Position numbers and translations under genes: made by a program. This document shows, one piece after another, positions 1 to 6,680 of a stretch of DNA of 9,892 nucleotides (within the stretch, counting starts at the first letter, position 1; every line of letters begins with the position of its first letter). The DNA comes from an uncultured Balneolaceae bacterium (GTDB lineage: Bacteria > Bacteroidota > Rhodothermia > Balneolales > Balneolaceae), in NCBI GenBank assembly GCA_938003885.1, contig CALKWT010000236.1, positions 1 through 9,892 of the forward strand, given 5' to 3'. The notes beneath the pieces are model-generated. The model was not told where the DNA came from. It worked only from the letters and a program-made list of their open reading frames with translations, and made no database searches.

Positions 1-28
1 TTTGTATCCCGGGCAGATCTCACGGAGA

Positions 29-1915
29 TTATTCACGCTGGAGCAGAGAACCGGTCTGAGTCTGTACCAGCAGATCAATATTTTCTGCGGTTTCCCACAG
101 GGTCATCGCTTCGTTGAGCGGTTCATTCAGCACATCATTGATCACCGGGTAGTAATATTCGGACCCCCATACCTGACGGGCAAGTTCTGCTTTCATCTGG
201 CCCAGATTCATCCAGAGGAGCTCCTGGTAATCGGCCTCATTCAGCACCATCTTATCATCATCGGTGATATCCGGTTCTTCCGCTTCGGGGTCAAATACCA
301 TTCCACTCGCCAGCATCATCTCCGTAAAGTGTTCAATATCCTCCGGCTCAAACTCGAAATTAGCCCGGAAATCCTGAAAGTCCGACTCCCACTCCGCACG
401 GAATTCATCCCCATAGTTATCCAGATACTCCCGGATAAAATCGAAATCAATCCGGTTGAGGCGCATGTAGTTGTAAACAAGATAGGTCTGGGTGGTGTCT
501 TCCTGGACGATAAAGTCAGGCACAATTCCTCCACCCCCAAAAACGGTGCGCCCCATGGCTGTTTCATACATCAATGAGTCGGGAATCTGCGATTTGAATT
601 CGTTGATGTCGATCGCAGCGTTATTCGAGCGCTGTCTGATCTCAAAGGCATAATCCTCTGCTCCTCCTTCAAAAGGTTTTTGAATCAATCTTCCGGAGGG
701 TGTATAATAGCGGGAGATCGTGACCCGGATGTTACTCTTGTCAATCAGCTCATACTGCTGCTGAACCAATCCCTTACCGAATGTCCGCTTTCCTACCACC
801 AATCCGCGGTCGTGATCCTGAATGGCGCCGCTTACAATTTCACTTGCTGATGCGGAGCCTTCGTTGACCAGAACGATGACTGGCATATCTTTCAGGACCC
901 CGTCCTTTCTGGAGTAGACTTCCGAATTGAATCTGGCGTGCCTGCTTTGCGTAGAGACCAGCTTGGTGTTACTGGGGAAAAATTCTTCCGAAATGGCGAT
1001 CGCCTGGCTCAGATAGCCACCCGGATTGGAACTCAGATCGAGGATGATTCTCTCCATCCCCTGATCGATGAGACTTTCCGCTGCAGCCATAAATTCATCA
1101 TGCGTGGTGGCGGCAAACCGGTTTACCTTGATATAGCCTGTCTTCTCATCCAGCATGTAGTGGGTATCCACGGTGGTGATTGGGATATCGTCCCGTGTGA
1201 TAGTAAAGTTCAAAGGTGCAGATGTTCTGGGACGGGATATCCGGACATCCACCGTTGTACCTTTTTCTCCCCGCAAACGCCTCATCACATCGTCGTTGGT
1301 ATATCCGACGGCGTTTGAATCGTTGATGGCGATGATACGGTCCCCGGACATGATGCCGAGCTGATCACTGGGACCGCCTGAAATGGGGGTAATCACCGTA
1401 ATGGTATCCTGGATGATGTTAAACTGAATTCCGATTCCCTGAAATCTCCCTTCAAACTGCTCCTGAATCTGCTCGCTCTCATCCGGTTCGATATAGACAG
1501 AGTGGGGATCCAGCGTGCTAAGCATCTCTTTGATCGACTCCTCGACCATCAGATCCATATCCTGATCCGGATAGTTGTTGGCGATATAGAGGTACGCCTC
1601 CTCGAACCGGCTATAGGAATCCCTCAGGTTCTCTATTGAGACAGCAGCGGTCGTATCGAGCGGAGTTCCTTCAAAAGACGAAGAGGAGTCTTTCAGATTT
1701 TTGACCATGCCTGCGATACTTCGCTTATGGAGTAGATCAATGGATGTATCTCCGAAATAGTTGTCTAGCACCCTCCTCTGCACCTGTAGATACTTGGTCA
1801 GGTTATCCTGATGGGAATTTTTGGTTACGACTACCGTATCGATTCCGGCAAGCCAGACAGTCGACAGGATAATCAGCAGGGCAAGATGCGGTGCGATAAA
1901 CTTTTTCACAGACAT
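29..1915 (-). CDS. S41-family C-terminal processing (tail-specific) protease
   Basis: A 628-residue serine protease of the CtpA/CtpB/Prc family, which trims or degrades proteins from the C-terminus, normally in the periplasm. A hydrophobic segment at about residues 8-27 should act as a signal peptide or signal anchor. The family segment DPHSVY is at 136-141, and a PDZ domain spans about 155-232, opening with the FQGIGIQF loop. The protease core follows. The nucleophile should be Ser356 in GSASASEI, with Lys381 twenty-five residues later in FGKGLVQ and Gln385 four residues after that, which is the spacing of the known Ser/Lys/Gln active site. After the core comes an acidic, aromatic-rich C-terminal extension of about 150 residues (roughly 470-628), longer than in compact Ctp proteases. 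The ATG is followed directly by a basic, then hydrophobic, N-terminus. No clear Shine-Dalgarno sequence is seen. It lies 340 bases after hslU and probably has its own promoter. Its substrates cannot be read from the sequence. Confidence 0.95.
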   Translation of the reverse strand: MSVKKFIAPHLALLIILSTVWLAGIDTVVVTKNSHQDNLTKYLQVQRRVLDNYFGDTSIDLLHKRSIAGMVKNLKDSSSSFEGTPLDTTAAVSIENLRDSYSRFEEAYLYIANNYPDQDMDLMVEESIKEMLSTLDPHSVYIEPDESEQIQEQFEGRFQGIGIQFNIIQDTITVITPISGGPSDQLGIMSGDRIIAINDSNAVGYTNDDVMRRLRGEKGTTVDVRISRPRTSAPLNFTITRDDIPITTVDTHYMLDEKTGYIKVNRFAATTHDEFMAAAESLIDQGMERIILDLSSNPGGYLSQAIAISEEFFPSNTKLVSTQSRHARFNSEVYSRKDGVLKDMPVIVLVNEGSASASEIVSGAIQDHDRGLVVGKRTFGKGLVQQQYELIDKSNIRVTISRYYTPSGRLIQKPFEGGAEDYAFEIRQRSNNAAIDINEFKSQIPDSLMYETAMGRTVFGGGGIVPDFIVQEDTTQTYLVYNYMRLNRIDFDFIREYLDNYGDEFRAEWESDFQDFRANFEFEPEDIEHFTEMMLASGMVFDPEAEEPDITDDDKMVLNEADYQELLWMNLGQMKAELARQVWGSEYYYPVINDVLNEPLNEAMTLWETAENIDLLVQTQTGSLLQRE

Positions 1916-2082
1916 TGGATGTTAATTGGTATTTAATACATTGCTAAACAGCAGGCTATAGGAATGAAACGGTTCAACTATACAATTTATTGATTCAGCC
2001 AATTTCCGGATCGTCCCATGAAGCAGAAAGCCTTTTAAAACTCCTTGAATTCTTTGCGGAAACCTTACTCAAGGTGTCTGGC

Positions 2083-2109
2083 AGGGATCCGGTTTTCAGA
2101 CTGATCCCT
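2083..2109. repeat. Inverted repeat, 7-bp arms
   Basis: AGGGATC at 2083-2089 and GATCCCT at 2103-2109 are perfect inverted arms around a 13-base spacer. No T-run follows on either strand, so it is not a standard intrinsic terminator. It lies between the larger hairpin at 2132-2166 and the protease gene. It could be a transcript-end structure or a regulator site, or it could be chance. Confidence 0.4.
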
Positions 2110-2131
2110 CTCCTATACTAGAATTTCCGAC

Positions 2132-2166
2132 CCTCTTCAAGGCCGGAGGTTCCGGACTTGAAAAAG
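2132..2166 (-). other. Long hairpin downstream of hslU (RNA structure candidate)
   Basis: Read on the minus strand, this 35-base element folds into a 16-position stem with an ACC loop. The inner part pairs UUCAAG-U-CCGGA with UCCGG-C-CUUGAA with one U/C mismatch, and four outer positions pair as C-G, U-G, U-A and U-G. The two G-U wobbles would be A/C mismatches in the plus-strand RNA, so the fold suits only transcripts coming from hslU. It begins 90 bases after the hslU stop. No U-tract follows it, so it resembles a 3'-end stabilising or Rho-associated structure more than a classic terminator. Confidence 0.55.
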
Positions 2167-2255
2167 CATCCGCACTTTCAGAGGTACTGTTATTAAATCA
2201 AAGTTTCAACAATAAAACGCTTTTTTAAACTTAATAATGGAATGTAAATGCTTTT

Positions 2256-3671
2256 TTACAAGATATAGTGACTCAGATCCTTGTTCCTGACGAGGCCGTC
2301 CAGCTGTTTGTGTACATAACTCTCATCAATGGTGATTTCTGTGTCACTGATATCATCCGGGACGGCAAAGAGGAGCTCTTCCAGAAGGGAAGAGAGGATG
2401 GTGTGCAGCCTTCGGGCACCGATATTTTCCACTTCACTATTCACCTCCGCCGCAATTCTGGCGATCTCCAGGATCGCTTCCTCGGAAAATTCGATCTTGA
2501 CATTTTCCGAACTGAGCATCGCCTGGTACTGTTTTATCAGGGCGTTCTTCGGCTTTGTCAGAATATTCACAAAGTCACTTTCGGTAAGAGAATTAAGCTC
2601 TACCCGAATTGGGAAGCGTCCCTGAAGCTCTGGAATCAGGTCGCTCGGCTTACTGATATGAAACGCACCCGACCCAATAAAGAGAATGTGATCCGTTCTT
2701 ACAATTCCGTGTTTCGTATTGACCGTACTGCCCTCCACAATCGGCAGCAAATCCCGCTGGACTCCCTGTCTGCTTACATCAGCACTTCCTTTTCCTGAGG
2801 AGGAGTCGCTGGCCACCTTGTCAATTTCATCGATAAAGACAATCCCCTGATTCTGTACCCGCTCCAGGGCTTCTTCCACAGCGGCTTCATGGTCGATCAA
2901 TTTCTCCGATTCCTGCTCTATCAGAATTTCACGCGCTTCGCTGATGGGGAGCGTTCGTTTGGTTTTCCTTCCTCCGCGGGCAAGGTTTCCGAGCATATCC
3001 TGAATATTGACCCCCATCTCTTCCATACCCTGAGGTCCGAAAACCTGCATCATGGGCGTTTTGCTCGAGTTGACTTCGATTTCAATGTTTCGGTCTTCGA
3101 GCTCCCCATTTTTGAGCTTTTCTCTGAAACGGGCACGGGTACGCTCATTCAGCTCGCTGTCGTCAGCCTTATCCGGATTAAAGCCTGCAGTGCTCTCTGT
3201 CGTGGTGACAGCCGGGGGTGTACCGGCGGCCCGCTTCCGTACCGGCGGAATGAGGATATCGAGTATTTTCTCCTCTACAATGGCCTTTGCCTTCTCCCGG
3301 ACCCGCTCCTGCATCTCCATTCTCACCATATTTACTGCAAGATCTGTCAGATCCCGAATCATCGACTCCACGTCGCGCCCTACATAACCTACCTCGGTGA
3401 ACTTGGAGGCTTCTACTTTGATAAAAGGGGCTCCGGAGAGTTTGGCAAGCCGCCGCGCAATTTCAGTCTTTCCGACGCCGGTGGGGCCGATCATCAGAAT
3501 GTTGTTAGGCATGATTTCATCACGGATCTCAGGATCCGAATTTAACCTTCTCCACCGGTTTCGGAGAGCGATCGCAACAGAGCGCTTCGCCTCTTTTTGC
3601 CCGATGATATAGGTGTCGAGTTCCCGGACGATCTGCCCGGGAGTCAGATTTCGTTCACTAATGTATTTCAT
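2256..3671 (-). CDS. hslU: ATP-dependent protease ATPase subunit HslU (ClpY)
   Basis: A 471-residue AAA+ unfoldase that caps HslV and feeds it unfolded substrates in the cytoplasm. Visible motifs are Walker A GPTGVGKT (62-69), the pore-loop GYVG (95-98), Walker B VFIDEIDK (278-285), the arginine-finger region LQGRFPIRVEL (about 349-359) and sensor-2 GARR (418-421). The intermediate domain lies at about 105-245. The protein ends DLSHYIL, matching the conserved C-terminal tail that docks into HslV and activates it, so the 3' end is intact. It is slightly longer than the roughly 443-residue E. coli protein, with the extra length in the I-domain around the Thr/Pro/Ala-rich segment at 149-163. The start lies nine bases after the hslV stop, with a weak AAGAAG five bases before the ATG. 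Co-transcription with hslV is almost certain. Confidence 0.98.
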   Translation of the reverse strand: MKYISERNLTPGQIVRELDTYIIGQKEAKRSVAIALRNRWRRLNSDPEIRDEIMPNNILMIGPTGVGKTEIARRLAKLSGAPFIKVEASKFTEVGYVGRDVESMIRDLTDLAVNMVRMEMQERVREKAKAIVEEKILDILIPPVRKRAAGTPPAVTTTESTAGFNPDKADDSELNERTRARFREKLKNGELEDRNIEIEVNSSKTPMMQVFGPQGMEEMGVNIQDMLGNLARGGRKTKRTLPISEAREILIEQESEKLIDHEAAVEEALERVQNQGIVFIDEIDKVASDSSSGKGSADVSRQGVQRDLLPIVEGSTVNTKHGIVRTDHILFIGSGAFHISKPSDLIPELQGRFPIRVELNSLTESDFVNILTKPKNALIKQYQAMLSSENVKIEFSEEAILEIARIAAEVNSEVENIGARRLHTILSSLLEELLFAVPDDISDTEITIDESYVHKQLDGLVRNKDLSHYIL

Positions 3672-3680
3672 GATACTTCT

Positions 3681-4229
3681 TTAATCAATTTCTAAAATCG
3701 TCAGATTGTGATTGGTGTAGATGTCAATATCTGCCGCAATGTTGAGAGACTTTTCAATAATCTCCCTGGCAGTGATGTCAGGCACATTCGCCTTGAGTGC
3801 GCGTGCAGCTGCGAGGGCGTAAGAGCCGCCACTTCCAATCGCTACAATCTGATCATCCGGCTCAATCACATCCCCCTGTCCAGAAATAAGCAACAGGGTG
3901 TCTTTATCCATAACCACAAGGAGAGCTTCAAGTTTCTGCAGGAATTTATCTTTCCGCCACTCTTTCGCAAGTTCTACAGCCGCACGCTGCAGGTTGCCGT
4001 TAAAACTGTTCAACTTCTCTTCAAACTTTTCAAAGAGGGTAAAAGCATCTGCCGTCGAACCTGCAAATCCTGCCAGAACTTTTCCTTCCTGCAGTTTTCT
4101 GACTTTCCTTACGGTACTTTTCATGACGGTATTGCCCATTGTGGCCTGTCCGTCACCACCAATCGCAACGGTACCATTATGCATGACACCGAGTACGGTG
4201 GTCGCTTGTAAATTTCTCATGTCACTCAT
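3681..4229 (-). CDS. hslV: ATP-dependent protease proteolytic subunit HslV (ClpQ)
   Basis: A 182-residue proteasome-beta-like threonine peptidase that forms the chamber of the HslUV protease. The catalytic N-terminal threonine should be Thr10 in the segment ATTVLGV, aligned with Thr1 of mature E. coli HslV. Lys37 and Lys42 then correspond to E. coli Lys28 and Lys33. Other family motifs are GGDGQATMGNTVMK (24-37), GFAGSTADAFTLFE and GSGGSYALAAARAL. A nine-residue leader precedes Thr10 and must be removed for activity. An internal ATG (Met4, at 4220) would give a six-residue leader. The upstream GAGG lies four bases before the ATG at 4229, which favours that start. It sits between rng (23-base gap) and hslU (9-base gap). 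Confidence 0.98.
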   Translation of the reverse strand: MSDMRNLQATTVLGVMHNGTVAIGGDGQATMGNTVMKSTVRKVRKLQEGKVLAGFAGSTADAFTLFEKFEEKLNSFNGNLQRAAVELAKEWRKDKFLQKLEALLVVMDKDTLLLISGQGDVIEPDDQIVAIGSGGSYALAAARALKANVPDITAREIIEKSLNIAADIDIYTNHNLTILEID

Positions 4230-4252
4230 GAATCCTCAGATAGTTATAAAAT

Positions 4253-6004
4253 TCAGGATTGTCTTTGCGGACGCTTGGGTCGTTTCGGCCGGCTGGGCCT
4301 GCCCGAAGGCCTGTTGGACGCCCGGCTTCCCGCCTTGCCATTTTGTGCATAGTTCGATCCGGCTTCCTTACGGGCATTGTCCAGCTCCACTTCCACCTGC
4401 TCTTTTTCGTATGCCTCCAAAATTTTATCAAGAGGCTGCCCTTTGACAACCACATCCGTGATATCGAGATCAGATCCTGTTAAGGTCGCTTTGAAGTCAT
4501 TCAGTGAGACCGATTCATCAGGGACAAATGTAATTCGTAGTTTGTACCGAAACATCCATTTCATTCTGTAGCTGAAAAAGCCTTTACACAGATAGGAGTG
4601 GAGATAGGGGTTGACATAAATATCGACCGCGCGATAGTCTGTATTGTATTTCAGGCGGCTGATCCAGCCCTCAATATCTGTGATGATGGTATCCTGGCTG
4701 ACTACCCGTCCGGCGCCTTCACACGTCGGGCAAATTTTCGAGACAGAGTTTAAGACACTGGGACGGATTCGCTGCCTGGTGATCTGAATGAGTCCAAAGT
4801 CGCTCATTCCGATGATATTTGTTTTGGCCTGATCTTTTTTGAACTCTTTTTTTAGTTCATCATAGATTTTCTTGCGGTTCCGGGACTCTCGCAGATCGAT
4901 AAAGTCTACGACAATGATGCCTCCGATGTCACGGAGCCGCAGCTGTTTGGCGATCTCGCGGGCCGCTTCCAGATTGGTTTTGAGCGAGTTATCCTCCTGC
5001 TTCTCTTTGGCTGCGTAGGGCCCGGAGTTGACATCTACCACGTACATCGCTTCCGTCTGCTCAAAAATGAGATAACCGCCCGAAGGCATCCGGACTCTCG
5101 AGCTAAAAATGGAATTTACATCATGCGCTATATTGACATGGTCAAATATGTGATCTTTCCCCTTGTAGTGATGCACCGCTGGCAGCATCTTGGGTGCCAT
5201 CTGGGAAACAAAACTGCGGATGGACTTGTAGAGCTGATAATCGTCGATCAGTACCCTGTCGTAATGTTTTGCGAAGAGATCCCGAATCAGGCTTTCTGTG
5301 ATATCGAGGTCCTTGTAGAGTAGGGCAGGGGGTTTGGACTCTTCCAGTTTGTTCAGGATGCGCTCCCATTTTTTCAGGACATTGCGCATGTCATCTTCGA
5401 TAATCTTTCGATCCTGATTTTGCGCTACGGTGCGGATGATCACGCCAAAACCTTTGGGAAGCATATCCCCGACGGTGCTTTTCAAGCGGCGACGCTCTTT
5501 GTTGTTGGTAATCTTTTTGGAGACCGCGATATATTCTCCCATCGGGATCAGAACCAGGAACCGTCCTGCAATGGTGATATCTGTAGAGACCCGGGGGCCT
5601 TTCGAACCAATAGGCTCTTTTACAATCTGAACGAGCAGTTTCTGATTGTTGTTAAGCATCTTCCCTGCAAAGGTCTGCTTGTTGTCGTTCGAAAGCTTAT
5701 GAAAACTCTTAAGCTCTTCACGCACAGAGGGAGAGAGGCTGTTTTCACCGTTCAGCATCATAATATAGGAGCCGAGGTGGTCGCCAGCATCGGAAAAGTG
5801 TAGAAAGGCATCTTTTTCCATGCCAACGTCAATAAACGCCGCACGGATTCCGCTCATTACTTTATGAACCCGGGCGTAGTAGATATCGCCAACCGTACGT
5901 TGGTTTTCTTCAGACTCTATGAATAATTGGGCGAGTTCTCCATTTTCCAGTAATGCAACACGCGTTTGTTGCCCTGAGGAGTGAATAATAATTTGATTCT
6001 TCAT
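4253..6004 (-). CDS. rng: Ribonuclease G / RNase E-family endoribonuclease
   Basis: A 583-residue single-strand endoribonuclease of the RNase E/G family, involved in mRNA decay and rRNA/tRNA processing in the cytoplasm. An RNase-H-like start leads into an S1 domain (about 36-125, with GDIYYARVHKVMSGIRAAFIDVG). The 5'-phosphate sensor motif IIRT gives Arg191 and Thr192. The DNase-I-like core carries the metal-binding aspartates Asp324 (VVDVNSG) and Asp367 (VVDFIDL). The Zn-link is CPTC (Cys425, Cys428), which pairs protomers. The catalytic part resembles Bacteroidota rng proteins in length. A low-complexity Arg/Pro/Lys-rich tail (about 556-583) may bind RNA or a partner. The ATG is supported by its fit to the family N-terminus (KNQIIIHSS). 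No good Shine-Dalgarno is present, only AGGAAA about 15 bases upstream. It heads the rng-hslV-hslU operon. Confidence 0.96.
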   Translation of the reverse strand: MKNQIIIHSSGQQTRVALLENGELAQLFIESEENQRTVGDIYYARVHKVMSGIRAAFIDVGMEKDAFLHFSDAGDHLGSYIMMLNGENSLSPSVREELKSFHKLSNDNKQTFAGKMLNNNQKLLVQIVKEPIGSKGPRVSTDITIAGRFLVLIPMGEYIAVSKKITNNKERRRLKSTVGDMLPKGFGVIIRTVAQNQDRKIIEDDMRNVLKKWERILNKLEESKPPALLYKDLDITESLIRDLFAKHYDRVLIDDYQLYKSIRSFVSQMAPKMLPAVHHYKGKDHIFDHVNIAHDVNSIFSSRVRMPSGGYLIFEQTEAMYVVDVNSGPYAAKEKQEDNSLKTNLEAAREIAKQLRLRDIGGIIVVDFIDLRESRNRKKIYDELKKEFKKDQAKTNIIGMSDFGLIQITRQRIRPSVLNSVSKICPTCEGAGRVVSQDTIITDIEGWISRLKYNTDYRAVDIYVNPYLHSYLCKGFFSYRMKWMFRYKLRITFVPDESVSLNDFKATLTGSDLDITDVVVKGQPLDKILEAYEKEQVEVELDNARKEAGSNYAQNGKAGSRASNRPSGRPSRPKRPKRPQRQS

Positions 6005-6300
6005 GCATTAAATAAAATTTCCTGAGCTGTCCGCCAAGCCACTTAACTGCGTGGCAACCCATAGAATTGCCCGACAGGATCAGAGGATGATCCATCTGGC
6101 CCGGCAAAATTTTTTGGCAGGGGCGGAGAGCTTCCAAGTTAAAATTCTCGTTAGAAAAGGGTTTCTGCGTGTAAAGATTTTCATTTACAGAAAACAGATG
6201 TACAGCTCTGCGGCTCAAAATAACCGTCAATAGTAAGAGGGTATAAGAAACAATATGAGTTGACATATTGATTTTATTTAACTTCAAATTTTTGTCATAA
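6005..6300 (-). promoter_or_regulatory. Long, hairpin-containing leader upstream of rng
   Basis: About 300 bases without a credible gene lie in front of rng. Three perfect short stems occur: TGTAAA/TTTACA (6170-6189, 8-base loop), GGATCA/TGATCC (6077-6093, 5-base loop; flanking TGCC/GGCA could extend it with internal loops) and GCCAC/GTGGC (6038-6055). If transcription starts in the AT-rich block near 6300, the rng mRNA would have a long structured 5' untranslated region. E. coli rne is known to autoregulate through such a leader. Any equivalent role here is inference. A minus-strand open frame in this region overlaps rng and does not look like a protein. Confidence 0.45.
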
Positions 6301-6319
6301 AATCTTTACACATCTTCTT

Positions 6320-6340
6320 TACTATACTCAATATAGTATA
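6320..6340. promoter_or_regulatory. AT-rich palindrome, operator or promoter candidate for rng
   Basis: Two overlapping inverted repeats share this site: TACTATA/TATAGTA with a 5-base spacer (6320-6326 and 6332-6338), and TATACT/AGTATA with a 6-base spacer (6323-6328 and 6335-6340). The surrounding line 6301-6360 is only 20 percent G+C (12 of 60). On the minus strand a TTGAGT inside the palindrome is followed after 17 bases by TAAAGA, a weak promoter match. A -10-like TATACT also occurs on the minus strand. It lies about 316 bases before rng and just after the murA terminator candidate, the right place to control the rng operon. Confidence 0.4.
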
Positions 6341-6410
6341 AAGTAAGGTAATAATTAAATATAGAATCCTGCACAGGTGAAATGGTCAGGGTATCCTCAA
6401 AACTATGCGT

Positions 6411-6431
6411 AAAAAAGAAACCCGAAGGCTC
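6411..6431 (-). terminator. UUCG-loop intrinsic terminator candidate for the murA operon
   Basis: On the minus strand GAGCC-TTCG-GGTTT forms a five-pair stem (two G-U) closed by a very stable C(UUCG)G tetraloop, and after one C comes a run of six T. The stem is short, which lowers confidence, but the loop and T-run are typical. It sits about 250 bases after the murA stop and just before the AT-rich region that probably drives rng, so it would separate the two operons. On the plus strand no T-run follows. Confidence 0.5.
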
Positions 6432-6680
6432 ACGGATGCAGAAATCATCTGCAGGTCGGCCCGGGAGCGTTCAGGATGAAGCGCTTTTCATCAGCCGGGG
6501 GTGAAGGGCGAAGCGGCCGGATTCTGTGCATAAAATCGGGATCACCGGCCGGGGGTTCTGTCGAAGAAGGCCTTCTCTTCTCTATCTGCAGAGTACTGCC
6601 TTCCCGCTCACGATCCCGTTTGTGGCCCGGCCCGGGATGAAGCTGCCCGGATCCCGGCCGTCTTTTCTCCGGCTTTTCTA
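6432..6680. other. GC-rich, repeat-rich non-coding stretch after murA
   Basis: No convincing gene lies here. Base composition jumps: 6601-6660 is 72 percent G+C (43 of 60), against 20 percent at 6301-6360. Visible structures are TGCAGA/TCTGCA (6437-6453), the palindrome AGAAGGCCTTCT (6565-6576), CCGGGAT/ATCCCGG (6632-6638 and 6651-6657), CGGGATC (6537-6543) complementary to GATCCCG (6612-6618), and a 9-base direct repeat GCCGGGGGT (6494-6502 and 6548-6556). It could be a long murA 3' untranslated region, a small RNA, a REP-like repeat or the remains of a decayed gene. I saw no RNase P, tmRNA or SRP signature. Two short plus-strand frames (24 codons from 6405, 54 from 6476) are not convincing. 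Confidence 0.5.

Larger units (their letters stand above)
1916..2255. other. Intergenic region between hslU and the S41 protease gene
   Basis: This 340-base stretch has no credible gene on either strand. It holds the end of the hslU transcript and presumably the promoter of the protease gene. The part next to hslU is AT-rich, with two similar GCTTTTTT tracts (near 2219-2226 and 2250-2257, plus strand). Two inverted repeats, listed separately, occupy 2083-2166. I found no convincing -35/-10 or Bacteroidota-type (TTTG / TAnnTTTG) promoter before the protease ATG, and no tRNA-like fold. Confidence 0.6.

Noticed and set aside
2..577. Plus-strand 191-codon frame opposite the protease C-terminus
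   Set aside because: It is antisense to a continuous protease reading frame. Its His/Ile/Leu-rich composition is typical of shadow frames.
2889..3545. Long plus-strand open frame opposite hslU
   Set aside because: It is antisense to well-conserved hslU motifs and its translation has no domain pattern. It is a shadow frame.
5910..6287. Minus-strand open frame of 125 codons with a hydrophobic N-terminus upstream of rng
   Set aside because: It overlaps the rng start in another frame by about 95 bases, loses any protein-like pattern after the first 25 residues, and has no ribosome site. It is better explained as non-coding leader.
6405..6640. Two short plus-strand frames (24 and 54 codons) overlapping by ATGA in the GC-rich block
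   Set aside because: Composition follows the GC-rich repeats, no good ribosome site precedes either, and the first lies across the minus-strand terminator candidate.
6400..6680. Possible RNase P RNA, tmRNA, SRP RNA or riboswitch after murA
   Set aside because: The conserved signature segments of these RNAs were not found. Only unassigned hairpins are visible.
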